Assembly (NCBI RefSeq): GCF_947500985.1
Contig: NZ_CANMTX010000002.1
Coordinates: 434,001 to 498,000, forward strand
DNA: 64,000 nucleotides
DNA from: an uncultured Maribacter sp.
Lineage (GTDB): Bacteria; Bacteroidota; Bacteroidia; Flavobacteriales; Flavobacteriaceae
Reading direction: 5' to 3'
Part shown: piece after piece, positions 42,455-50,825 of the stretch
Layout of the letters: every line of letters begins with the position of its first letter
Position numbering within the stretch: position 1 is the first letter of the stretch
Translations under genes and position numbers: made by a program
The notes under the pieces: model-generated
The model's input: only the letters and a program-made list of their open reading frames with translations
Database searches by the model: none
What the model was told of the DNA's origin: nothing

Positions 42455-44239
42455 TTAATTGGGTAGTATAAGCACATCAACTCTTCTGTTCTTGGCTCTG
42501 TTTTCTTCGGTGTCATTTTCAACTAAAGGTTGCGACTCTCCAAAGCCTTTTTCTTTCCAACGAAAACTACTACTTTGAATTAGTTTTTTTAATTCGGCAG
42601 AGACACTTTTGGCTCTGGATAATGATAGTTTTTGGTTGGTTTCTGCGCTTCCTATATCATCTGTATGACCTTCTACTATAACATTACCTTTTTTAAGTGC
42701 GGCTATATTTTCCGCAAGCTCTTGTAAAGCGACTATTCCTGCCGGTTTTAAATTAGATTTACCCGTTTCAAATAGAACTTTGCTGTCAAGATTTAATCGC
42801 ATGGCTGCACCAATTGCAGCTATGGCATCTACATCTGCACCTGGTAAGCCACTTTCCATTTTTAAATCTGTAAGGCGTACATAGTAAAATAGTTCGCCCT
42901 TTTCTACAAAGGGTGAAATATCTACTTCGGCAACACCTCCATCAATTTTACCAACATGAATCCATTCTTTGCCGTCCTTGGAAATTTCTAAATTAGTCGG
43001 CTCAATTTGTCCGATTTCAAAAATGTACAGATCAGGACCATTTACATCGGTCAATGCGTTATCTGTGAACTGTACAGTAATGGTACCACCTAAGCCAAGA
43101 CTATGAATTCCGGTGATGTCTTCTATATCGAAACCTTGTAGTACATCTGGTTCTCCTATGACATTATTTACTTGTTGGGTAAGTAATAATGGGTGGTCGG
43201 AAGCTACTACTGCATCAGCAAAAGATAGCTCTCCTAAGGGCAGATAAACTGCTTTTTTCATATGCCCAACATACGTTTCTCCGGCTTCATCACCAAAATA
43301 GAGATCAGGATTTAATTTCTGGAATTTATCCTTTGCTGCTTTAGCCTTTCTCTCGAAATCTCTTTGAAATACTTTGACTATTTTTTTACGATATTTTATG
43401 GTTTCTTGATATCTAGAACTTGCTTTTAACACGCCAGAGTTGATTTCGTTTTCACTTTTTTCAAGATCAGCTAAAACTTTATCGGCTTCTTTGACGCTAT
43501 GTAATTGTCCAGTTACTTTCTTCAGCACTTCAATTTTCTTGGTTTCTTCGACAGTAGGTGGTTCTTCATTTTTACGTTCAATATCACGAATAACATAGCC
43601 TGCTTCAGTCAAATCCAATTTTTCCATGACATTGGTGCCCGCTAAAGAATCAATAGTCTTTAGTTTTGCCATGGTAGCTTCAGGACCAGATTCTGCTTGG
43701 ACCATTAAAATTGCCTCTTCAAGTGAAACTCCCGTTGGTGTATTTTTAGAAGTCAACTGTTCTTTTGATAGTTTACCTTTTAATTCTGGTTCATTATAAA
43801 GTTCAAGCTTTCTACTCTCAATTGCTGCTTGAGCTAAAACTTTTAGACTGTCTGGGTTATTTATTAGTTTTTGTATTTCTTCCCTAGACACTCCGCTTGC
43901 TTCTATCAAATCAAGTATAGCATCTGATTTTAGCATATCACCAAAAGAACCTAGGTCTTCTGAGCCTTGGCTATCAGTCCCGCTCATTTCTAATAGCATC
44001 TTTAAAGCATTAGCTTCTGGGGAGTCATTATCAGAGTTCACATCACTATTGCTTATATCAAACAGGTCGCCTAATTGCTCCATAGATTTTTCTAGGTCAT
44101 CTGATGAAAGTTGTTTTTCATCACCATTTTCGTCAGATTCGATTTCTAAGGTTTCATTTGAAATTTTATCAATTTTAGAGTTTTCACCACATGAAGCAAT
44201 GAGTACAGCTGCGGTGATAAATAGAATTATTTTTTTCAT
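42455..44239 (-). CDS. OmpA-family lipoprotein with a long helical N-terminal region
   Basis: A 594-aa lipoprotein (lipobox LIASC, Cys-17). Residues about 20-130 are acidic and low-complexity; 130-330 are helical and Lys/Glu-rich. Then comes a beta-rich segment (about 340-480, with GLGGTITVQFTD and DLYIFEIGQIEPTNLE) of the kind that binds ligands, and a C-terminal OmpA peptidoglycan-binding domain with LDSKVLFETGKSNLKP, GHTDDIGSAETNQKLSLSRA and NRRVDVLIL. It should tether the outer membrane to peptidoglycan while displaying the middle domain. It is the fourth gene of the envelope operon; a 9-nt gap separates it from the previous gene. Confidence 0.88.
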   Translation of the reverse strand: MKKIILFITAAVLIASCGENSKIDKISNETLEIESDENGDEKQLSSDDLEKSMEQLGDLFDISNSDVNSDNDSPEANALKMLLEMSGTDSQGSEDLGSFGDMLKSDAILDLIEASGVSREEIQKLINNPDSLKVLAQAAIESRKLELYNEPELKGKLSKEQLTSKNTPTGVSLEEAILMVQAESGPEATMAKLKTIDSLAGTNVMEKLDLTEAGYVIRDIERKNEEPPTVEETKKIEVLKKVTGQLHSVKEADKVLADLEKSENEINSGVLKASSRYQETIKYRKKIVKVFQRDFERKAKAAKDKFQKLNPDLYFGDEAGETYVGHMKKAVYLPLGELSFADAVVASDHPLLLTQQVNNVIGEPDVLQGFDIEDITGIHSLGLGGTITVQFTDNALTDVNGPDLYIFEIGQIEPTNLEISKDGKEWIHVGKIDGGVAEVDISPFVEKGELFYYVRLTDLKMESGLPGADVDAIAAIGAAMRLNLDSKVLFETGKSNLKPAGIVALQELAENIAALKKGNVIVEGHTDDIGSAETNQKLSLSRAKSVSAELKKLIQSSSFRWKEKGFGESQPLVENDTEENRAKNRRVDVLILPN

Positions 44240-44248
44240 AGTATTTAA

Positions 44249-45823
44249 TTAAAATGTAATTCTTGATGTTCGCATATTGGCTAACATAATTGAAGCCTGA
44301 GTTTTAAATAAACTTGTAGTTTGTGAATGTGTTGCTAAACAATTCTCGATTGCATTAATATCTAGGCTCATATCACTTAAATATTGATTAAATTTTTTGT
44401 CGTATTCTAATTTTAAGGTTTCCATTGCTGGTCGTACTTTGTGTAACCGAATATTAGACCAGCCAAGACCAGCACCTGGCACAGAGGCTAGTGCATCAGC
44501 ACTTGCTATTCCTGCATTAAGATCTGATCGCTTTCGGTAATAGAAACGTTGTAATTGCATAAAATAGGTATGTCTTTTTCTAAATCTATTAAATGGCTTT
44601 ATTGCACAATTCTTGCAATCTTGTTTATCCTCACAGTATACAAGTATCGGGGTTTCCTCACCTTCCTCTTCATCTTCATCTTCTTGATGTTGATCTTGTT
44701 GTGATAATAGATCGACCTGTGCTTGTAATCTTCTAACTTGGTTTCTTAGTCTTGCCAGTTCTTCATAGATTAAATCATCAGGTAATATTCTCGCATCACT
44801 TTCTGTTGGTTCACCAGGCGAATCTGCTCCATAATCTTCGTTAAACTGCTCATCTGCCTCTCTAATTCTTCTTTCAACGGCGGCCGCAGCGTCACCTGAT
44901 AATTCTAAAGAACCTTGATTAGGTTCTAGTCTAATTACGTGAGTTGTTCCATCATCTCCTTCTAAATGTACTGTGCGATCTTCTGCAGGACGGTAATCTG
45001 GACTCTTAGAATTAATAAGCACTTGATTACTTACATTCTCTGACCTATACTCTATAAATACCGCTGGTTCTTTATCGGACATAGGAACCGGTCTTGGTTG
45101 ACTGGATTGAGCATAGGTGTTTGCAAAAGAACATATGCCAAAAATTATAATGGACAGTTTTTTTGTTTTTTGTTTTTTAAAAATGAACAAAACGAATAAA
45201 ATTATGATTACTATTAAAAGCCCAATAATGATGTACATTAGATTGTTTTCTTTTTCTTTTTTGTATGTCAATGAGGTTTCAGGAGTTTCCGAAGTTTTTT
45301 GAGTCTCTAAGGAAATGATGTCTCCAGACACCCCCAGTGTTTTCGCATATTGGTTATACTCTTCAATATTATCAGTAAAACGAATTAATGATTTGGTGGA
45401 GGGAAATTGTAAACCGGTCTTTACGGTTAATAAATAAGGTATTCCCGCTACTTCAGAATTAACGCCAATCCCGGCAGTATTCATAGTCCTAAAAATTTTA
45501 TCGACAAATTTCTCCCCACTTGTTGAAACTTTCGATTCCACTTTTTCCCAACTTTCTTTATGAAAACTTAAGTTAATATTATGGTCTGGAGCTTTTGAGA
45601 TTATCCGTACCATAACAGGTGTTTTAATATCTAAACCATTAATTATAAATTTTTGTAAAGAATCTCCTCCACCTGTAGTCCATTCCATGGCACCAGCGTA
45701 AGTACCGTCATCTAGCTTGTTAAGTTTAATTTCATGGACAATAATTTTGCCGAAGAAGTCTGTTAATTGAGCATTACTTAAGTTGGTAAATGCAAGAAAA
45801 ATTATAATTAGTATAGTTCTCAT
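44249..45823 (-). CDS. Membrane protein with two hydrophobic hairpin segments, possible fusion of two secreted proteins
   Basis: A 524-aa protein of unknown function. A signal peptide (ending NLSNAQ, residue 19) leads a beta-rich domain to about 190. A transmembrane helix follows (195-215), then a basic KKQKTKK loop and a second hydrophobic stretch (223-239) that ends TYAQS like a signal peptidase site. The remaining part is acidic: it has a coiled coil (about 345-385, YEELARLRNQVRRLQAQVDLL), an acidic run DEDEEEGEE and a Cys-containing YCEDKQDCKNC. The middle looks like the end of one secreted protein joined to the start of another. It is the third gene of the envelope operon, upstream of the OmpA lipoprotein. 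Confidence 0.78.
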   Translation of the reverse strand: MRTILIIIFLAFTNLSNAQLTDFFGKIIVHEIKLNKLDDGTYAGAMEWTTGGGDSLQKFIINGLDIKTPVMVRIISKAPDHNINLSFHKESWEKVESKVSTSGEKFVDKIFRTMNTAGIGVNSEVAGIPYLLTVKTGLQFPSTKSLIRFTDNIEEYNQYAKTLGVSGDIISLETQKTSETPETSLTYKKEKENNLMYIIIGLLIVIIILFVLFIFKKQKTKKLSIIIFGICSFANTYAQSSQPRPVPMSDKEPAVFIEYRSENVSNQVLINSKSPDYRPAEDRTVHLEGDDGTTHVIRLEPNQGSLELSGDAAAAVERRIREADEQFNEDYGADSPGEPTESDARILPDDLIYEELARLRNQVRRLQAQVDLLSQQDQHQEDEDEEEGEETPILVYCEDKQDCKNCAIKPFNRFRKRHTYFMQLQRFYYRKRSDLNAGIASADALASVPGAGLGWSNIRLHKVRPAMETLKLEYDKKFNQYLSDMSLDINAIENCLATHSQTTSLFKTQASIMLANMRTSRITF

Positions 45824-45830
45824 AACCTTA

Positions 45831-46451
45831 TTATTTTCTATGTTTTTGCAATAAATAGTTAGCCAAATCGGTCATTTTAAGACGTAGCTCTTCATGTTGC
45901 TCTTTGGTGCGATTGGTATTTGCACTTTTAATTCCGTAGTGTATTAAGAAGGCGTGGTCATAATTTTCATTGTAAATTATGATCCTACCATGAGCAGGTT
46001 GTTGGGCTATGTAACAATCGCCGGTTTCAGCTAACTCTATGTCCATCCCCATAATTTTTAGCCTAGCTTCTTTACGTTCCAAATAACTGGCAATTTCTTT
46101 TTTGTTCTGTTTTTTTGAGCTTGGGGTTGACCTCCATGAAATTCTTGAGTCACCATCTAAAGTATTTGTGCCAAATCCTTTCAAATCAAAAGAACATTTG
46201 TTTCCTCCAATTTTATCCAACTTATTTAGGTTTGATTCTGGTACTTTGAGCACTTCTGCCAATTCAGCAATACTCATATCACAATCGTTATTATTAAATA
46301 GAGAATTATAATTACCTGAGGAGTTTGAACTATTTTCTTCTTGTTTTGACGAAGCCGATACACTATCTGATTCGCTGGTACTCTGTTTTTTAGGGGTTTC
46401 GGTACATGCTATAAAAAGAAAGAGGAACAAGACTGCTATTGTGTGTCTCAT
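45831..46451 (-). CDS. Lipoprotein of unknown function
   Basis: A 206-aa lipoprotein (lipobox LFIAC, Cys-16 from ATG 46451). A Ser/Glu/Asn-rich linker of about 45 residues precedes a small mixed domain with CDMSIAELAEVLKVPE and KCSFDLKGFGT and a final helix with RLKMTDLANYLLQKH. Two cysteines may pair. I choose ATG 46451 (MRHTIAVLFLF); the track's start at 46478 would overlap the preceding gene by 17 nt and put extra residues before the signal peptide. It is the second gene of the envelope operon, with 7-10 nt gaps on both sides. Function unknown. Confidence 0.75.
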   Translation of the reverse strand: MRHTIAVLFLFLFIACTETPKKQSTSESDSVSASSKQEENSSNSSGNYNSLFNNNDCDMSIAELAEVLKVPESNLNKLDKIGGNKCSFDLKGFGTNTLDGDSRISWRSTPSSKKQNKKEIASYLERKEARLKIMGMDIELAETGDCYIAQQPAHGRIIIYNENYDHAFLIHYGIKSANTNRTKEQHEELRLKMTDLANYLLQKHRK

Positions 46452-46461
46452 ACTGAATGTT

Positions 46462-47280
46462 TTAAAATGGTTTTTCATAATCTAAAGTGTTAATGCTAAA
46501 GTCTTTCTCTATTAGTTGTGTACAGATCATATGAACTGGTTTCGCATTTTTTTGCGAATAATCGATCATATCCATTTCAAGTACCAAACCGTCTATAATA
46601 CTTAACCACGATGGGTCAATTCCCTTTTTTATGTTTTTAAATTTCTTTGTTCGTAAACTTGAATATGCGGTATGGAATGAAATATCTGCATCTTGGGTTA
46701 TCCAAACATTACCTGATAATTGCGGTCCGGTTACTTGGTACTCATCACATTCGTACCCTAAAATATCTTTTGTTTGACCTGTTTTCGAAATATTATAGTC
46801 GTCATTGTTCATAGCTAGTTCAGGTGCATCTTCTAAATCTAAGCGTACTGAGTTTGTTGTTCGCTGACCACCCATGTTCATAAAGGTGTGAATAGCCTCA
46901 TTGGGTAAATCCATTACGGTTACGAATTCTGAAGCATCTTTCATATTAAAAGAGCTTCCTATATATTCATCTTCATTGGTTAAATAGTAGGTGATGTCGG
47001 TCGTGCTTCCATCACTCTCTATTTCCATTACATACTCGTGGCTAAATGAATAAAGCTCTAGCTTTTCGGCTTTTTTGTTTTTAAACATTCTACCTTTATT
47101 GTTAAAGACAGTGTCGAAAGATTTTTCTGTTTCACGCTCTGTTTTTTCAGCTACTTTTCTCTCTATAGTTTGTGCTGCAGCTTCCTGTGCACGTTCTTTA
47201 AGTTTTTTTAAAAATTGTGCGTTAGCATTGGTAGTTATGCTGAATACAAACAAAATCGCTATTAGTTTACATGTTTTCAT
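46462..47280 (-). CDS. DUF4412-type secreted protein, first gene of the envelope operon
   Basis: A 272-aa exported protein with signal peptide MKTCKLIAILFVFSITTNANA, a basic/acidic coiled-coil region (LKKLKERAQEAAAQTIERKVAEK) and a C-terminal domain of DUF4412 character (YLTNEDEYIGSSFNM, then TKDILGYECDEYQVTG). I start at ATG 47280; the GTG at 47316 used by the track lies upstream of the proposed transcription start. It is the first of six closely spaced minus-strand genes (gaps of 3-17 nt) and sits 26 nt after ECF-type promoter site 3. Function of the family is unknown. Confidence 0.82.
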   Translation of the reverse strand: MKTCKLIAILFVFSITTNANAQFLKKLKERAQEAAAQTIERKVAEKTERETEKSFDTVFNNKGRMFKNKKAEKLELYSFSHEYVMEIESDGSTTDITYYLTNEDEYIGSSFNMKDASEFVTVMDLPNEAIHTFMNMGGQRTTNSVRLDLEDAPELAMNNDDYNISKTGQTKDILGYECDEYQVTGPQLSGNVWITQDADISFHTAYSSLRTKKFKNIKKGIDPSWLSIIDGLVLEMDMIDYSQKNAKPVHMICTQLIEKDFSINTLDYEKPF

Positions 47281-47306
47281 GATGTTCTTTTTTAGTCGTT
47301 TGTCTT

Positions 47307-47335
47307 TTAATGACACGATTTAAAAAAGGTTAACA
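47307..47335 (-). promoter_or_regulatory. Putative ECF-sigma promoter, site 3
   Basis: The minus strand reads TGTTAACC, 15 nt, CATTAA. The -10 part ends 26 nt before the start at 47280. It would drive the six-gene envelope operon ending at 41289. Confidence 0.65.
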
Positions 47336-47753
47336 TCAATCTTTTTTCTGAACAACATTTTTTAATGTTTTTCTTTGAAATCTTTAATTGAGCCTTTGTG
47401 ACTTTAGTAGTTTTTCATTAAAGTCAGTTTGACTTTGACCTTGGAAATACAGGAGATCGATTAATTACGAAATGAAGACGTGTACAAATAGTGAACAATT
47501 AGTTGTGTAACTATATGTTTAGTAATAGTTTATTATAGTATGGATTTGAACGAAGAAATTTGTTCTGAGGATGTACAATGACAAACTTCGTTATAACATT
47601 ATACCAAGAATATAAATGAAAATTTTGCTTTTGTATATAGTAACATCAATTTAATAACAAACGGTTGTTGTTTACATCACTTTTCAGCAGACTTAGAACT
47701 ATAATTTTGCAGTGCCCTTTAAAAAGGATACGTTCATAATTTGAGTTAGTTTA

Positions 47754-47782
47754 GTAAAGCCGATTTATACAATCGGCTTTAC
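47754..47782. terminator. Perfect hairpin in a long intergenic region
   Basis: GTAAAGCCGATT and AATCGGCTTTAC form a perfect 12-bp stem with a 5-nt loop, followed by TTTTG on the plus strand. No annotated plus-strand gene ends here, so it may end an unidentified short transcript or insulate the operon. The stretch 47336-47753 holds no ORF that I can support. Confidence 0.5.
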
Positions 47783-47834
47783 TTTTGCCATATAGTGAAG
47801 ACCAATGCCTTTATATATAGTTGATCTTGTTGAA

Positions 47835-47927
47835 CTAATTTTTGTTTTCGCTAAAAAGGAATACCACTAAAAAGGCAACTATTAAACAAATTGCGAAAAA
47901 TCCGAAAAGATTAATGTAATTAGACAT
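47835..47927 (-). CDS. Possible 30-aa single-helix membrane peptide
   Basis: ATG 47927 to TAG 47835 encodes 30 residues: MSNYINLFGF, a hydrophobic helix (FAICLIVAFLVVFLF) and the polar tail SENKN. This is the shape of small bacterial membrane peptides of about 30 aa. There is no homology that I can cite, and an AT-rich region can produce such ORFs by chance. Within the 806-nt gene-free gap it is the only ORF with protein-like composition. Confidence 0.35.
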   Translation of the reverse strand: MSNYINLFGFFAICLIVAFLVVFLFSENKN

Positions 47928-48086
47928 AAGTAGGAATTTTCAGCTAAACTATAAAAAGTATGGCAGGGCAACCTTCATCTAAAGTTATTTTCGATAAACG
48001 GTGTCCATTCTATAGTTTGATAATTATAAACCAGTAATCATTGGCTGAATTATTGGGTTATCCATCATTAAATAGTCCTGTTTTCT

Positions 48087-48836
48087 TTATGAACCAGTTA
48101 CTATTCTTTTGCTCCATATTTCATACATAGGCTCCCCTTTGCTGTTTTTACCTGTATGGTGCCAGTCATCACCTTCAAGTTTATAATTAAATTCTAATTG
48201 TGCGCCAACTCTAGTATTGTCTTTAGAGAAGAATTCTATTTGTTCTTTATATATCCCATTTACGGATGAGTAGGTACCGCCGCCAGTTCCTGAAAATCGA
48301 AAAGATTCGGTGTCATAGGCTATCCATTGAAATGTATTGTCCATTAAAAATTTTAATGTTTTTCTTGAACTTTGTTCATCTCTTCTTTCTTGCCCGGTAT
48401 CAGGTCCTCTAGTTGCAAAAAGCCAAGCGCCATCTAAATCTTGAGTTGTAGCGACAAGAGGTGTTAAAGTTAGTTTTTGATCCCAATTCATTATTAGATT
48501 TTTACCGTTTATTTCTACAGGAATAGATAATTGTCTTAAAGTATCATTCTTATAATTAGAATTGAATTCTAACAATGCAACCAATAAGGTATTCGATGCT
48601 GTTTTTTCAATTTGAAAAAATCCACCTACTGTTTTAATAAAATTTGCTGGTTCAATTTCATATTCATTGTAAACAAAATAGTCGTCGTTTATCTTTAGTT
48701 GATGCACTATTTTTTGACCATTATTTTGAACGGTGTCTGTATAGATTCCTGGCGAAATTTGACCGTAAATTGTCAAGTTGATTGCAAAAAATAGAAATGC
48801 AAACGCGTTAAACCTTTTTGTATGTACTTTTTTCAT
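48087..48836 (-). CDS. Secreted protein of unknown function
   Basis: A 249-aa protein with a basic N-terminus (MKKVHTKRF), a signal peptide ending near IYGQ and a mature part with two lipocalin-like halves. The second begins DLDGAWLFATRGPDTGQERR and contains RKTLKFLMDNTFQWIAYDTE, then FRFSGTGGGTYSSVNGIY. The pattern (expected effect of a size-and-colour-like domain) is common in Bacteroidota proteins with unknown function. A degenerate form of the ECF-type element lies 23 nt upstream, so it may belong weakly to the same regulon. It is separate from the six-gene operon by about 750 nt. Confidence 0.75.
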   Translation of the reverse strand: MKKVHTKRFNAFAFLFFAINLTIYGQISPGIYTDTVQNNGQKIVHQLKINDDYFVYNEYEIEPANFIKTVGGFFQIEKTASNTLLVALLEFNSNYKNDTLRQLSIPVEINGKNLIMNWDQKLTLTPLVATTQDLDGAWLFATRGPDTGQERRDEQSSRKTLKFLMDNTFQWIAYDTESFRFSGTGGGTYSSVNGIYKEQIEFFSKDNTRVGAQLEFNYKLEGDDWHHTGKNSKGEPMYEIWSKRIVTGS

Positions 48837-48859
48837 TTTTAAAATTTCGTTTTTGTTTT

Positions 48860-48888
48860 TTAATAGGCTAAAAATAAATAAGTTACGA
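48860..48888 (-). promoter_or_regulatory. Degenerate ECF-type element upstream of the secreted-protein gene
   Basis: The minus strand reads TCGTAACT, 15 nt, TATTAA, ending 23 nt before the start at 48836. The TAAC core, the 15-nt spacing and ATTAA are kept; the rest differs from the three clear sites. Confidence 0.3.
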
Positions 48889-49319
48889 GTTGTGGAAAAA
48901 TAAAATTCATATTAAAATCTTAAATTTAATCTTTTGTCGTAAAAAAAATAAAAAGCCTTGTTTTTTCAATTTTTTTGATTTCATTTGTCCTGTTCTAATT
49001 CACTATTTTGTGTGTTAGATATTTCAAGCTTTTAGCTGAACATTATGTATCGTTATTCTATGTTCGGGTTTGAGGGAAATTGGAAGTATTTTTCTCAAAT
49101 GGCTTATAAGATAGGTTGCCGATTAGTTAAGCAAACTTCCAAATCATTTTCTACTATCATGCAAAGTCAGCATGATTACTTCTTTATTCCTACAACTCAG
49201 AAGCAAATTCTGGTGTGATATCCTACTTAAAAATAGTTACGTTTTCTTAACTTTAAGTCTATAGGCTAGTTACTACATTTATCATAATCATATTTCATTA
49301 TTATTTAATATTCAATTTC
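48889..49319. other. Intergenic leader region of the polyamine operon, no supported gene
   Basis: AT-rich sequence with one 57-codon ORF (49045-49218, plus strand), which lacks recognisable motifs. I see no clean housekeeping promoter or riboswitch-like structure before arginine decarboxylase. Confidence 0.4.
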
Positions 49320-50732
49320 ATGAATACCAAATACATTGATCTTATTGATCAAACTTACTATTTCCCTCAAGAAGAGTTTAATTTAGATGGTGAGCACTTA
49401 CAATTTCACGGAATTCCGTTGAACGATTTGGTTCAACAATATGGCAGTCCGTTGAAATTTACATACCTCCCAAAAATATCAGAGAATATTTTGAGAGCCA
49501 AAAATTGGTTTGCAAATGCAATAGAAAAGAATAACTATAAGGGTAAATACCATTATTGTTATTGTACAAAAAGTTCTCATTTTCAACATGTAATGCATGA
49601 GGCTCTTAAGAATGAGATTCATATGGAAACCTCTTCTGCTTTCGATATTAATATTATCGAAAAACTAAAAGCAGATGGTAAGTTGACGGATCAAACATAT
49701 GTCATCTGTAACGGTTTCAAACGTGAGAAATACATTGACAATATTGCTAGATTAATTAATAACGGTCACCAAAACTGTGTGCCTATTATTGATAATTATG
49801 AGGAGATAGATTTACTTTCAGATGCAATTAACGACACCTTTAAAGTTGGTATTCGAATAGCATCGGAAGAGGAGCCAAAATTTGAGTTCTATACTTCTCG
49901 TTTAGGTATCGGTTACAAGAATATTGTTCCGTTTTATGAGAACCAAATAAAAGATAATGACAAGGTTGAACTTAAAATGCTTCACTTCTTCATTAATACT
50001 GGTATTCGTGATAATGCGTATTATTGGAACGAGCTTGTAAAATGCTTAAAAGTATATGTGCGTTTGAAGAAAATGTGCCCTTCATTAGATAGCTTAAATA
50101 TTGGTGGTGGCTTTCCAATTAAAAACTCATTGGCTTTCGAATACGATTACCAATATATGATCAATGAGATTTTAAATCAGATCAATATTACATGTTCAGA
50201 AGCAGATGTGCCTGTACCTCATATTTTTACTGAATTTGGTAGCTTTACTGTAGGGGAAAGTGGTGGTGCTATTTATGAGATTTTATACCAGAAGCAGCAG
50301 AACGATCGTGAAAAATGGAATATGATAGATTCGTCTTTTATTACTACGTTACCAGATACTTGGGCAATCAATAAAAGATTTATCATGTTACCAATTAACC
50401 GTTGGAACGATGAATATGAGCGTGTATTGTTAGGCGGATTGACATGTGATAGTGATGATTACTACAATAGTGAACAAAACATGAACGCAATCTATTTGCC
50501 TAAGTATAAAAGGGAGAAACCATTGTATATCGGCTTTTTCAATACAGGTGCCTATCAAGAATCAATAGGTGGGTATGGCGGTTTACAACACTGCTTAATT
50601 CCGCAGCCAAAACATATATTGATTGATAAAGATGAAAACGGTAACTTCACTTACAAACAATTTAGAGCTCAGCAAAAGGCAGAAGATTTGCTTGGTATTT
50701 TAGGGTACGATGTAACTGCTGACGATGAATAA
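49320..50732 (+). CDS. speA: Arginine decarboxylase (fold III, PLP-dependent)
   Basis: A 470-aa decarboxylase of the alanine-racemase-fold family (Orn/DAP/Arg group 2) that converts arginine to agmatine. The PLP lysine is K84 in YHYCYCTKSSHFQH. A later SLNIGGGFP contacts the PLP phosphate, HIFTEFGSFTVGESG is further on, and the active-site Cys is in GLTCDSDD. It is shorter than E. coli SpeA (about 658 aa), as is usual in Bacteroidota. Agmatinase follows 93 nt downstream, giving an arginine-agmatine-putrescine route. It starts the polyamine gene run; the ATG is the only sensible start. Confidence 0.93.
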   Translation: MNTKYIDLIDQTYYFPQEEFNLDGEHLQFHGIPLNDLVQQYGSPLKFTYLPKISENILRAKNWFANAIEKNNYKGKYHYCYCTKSSHFQHVMHEALKNEIHMETSSAFDINIIEKLKADGKLTDQTYVICNGFKREKYIDNIARLINNGHQNCVPIIDNYEEIDLLSDAINDTFKVGIRIASEEEPKFEFYTSRLGIGYKNIVPFYENQIKDNDKVELKMLHFFINTGIRDNAYYWNELVKCLKVYVRLKKMCPSLDSLNIGGGFPIKNSLAFEYDYQYMINEILNQINITCSEADVPVPHIFTEFGSFTVGESGGAIYEILYQKQQNDREKWNMIDSSFITTLPDTWAINKRFIMLPINRWNDEYERVLLGGLTCDSDDYYNSEQNMNAIYLPKYKREKPLYIGFFNTGAYQESIGGYGGLQHCLIPQPKHILIDKDENGNFTYKQFRAQQKAEDLLGILGYDVTADDE

Positions 50733-50825
50733 AAATAATTTGGCTGCAAAGACCGATACAGATAGAATTACGTATATAGAATTAAAAATAGTACTAAAAA
50801 ACCACTTAACAATAGCTAATATATC

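Noticed and set aside
49045-49218. 57-codon plus-strand ORF upstream of arginine decarboxylase
   Set aside because: It has no promoter, ribosome-binding signal or motif; length is within chance expectation for this composition.
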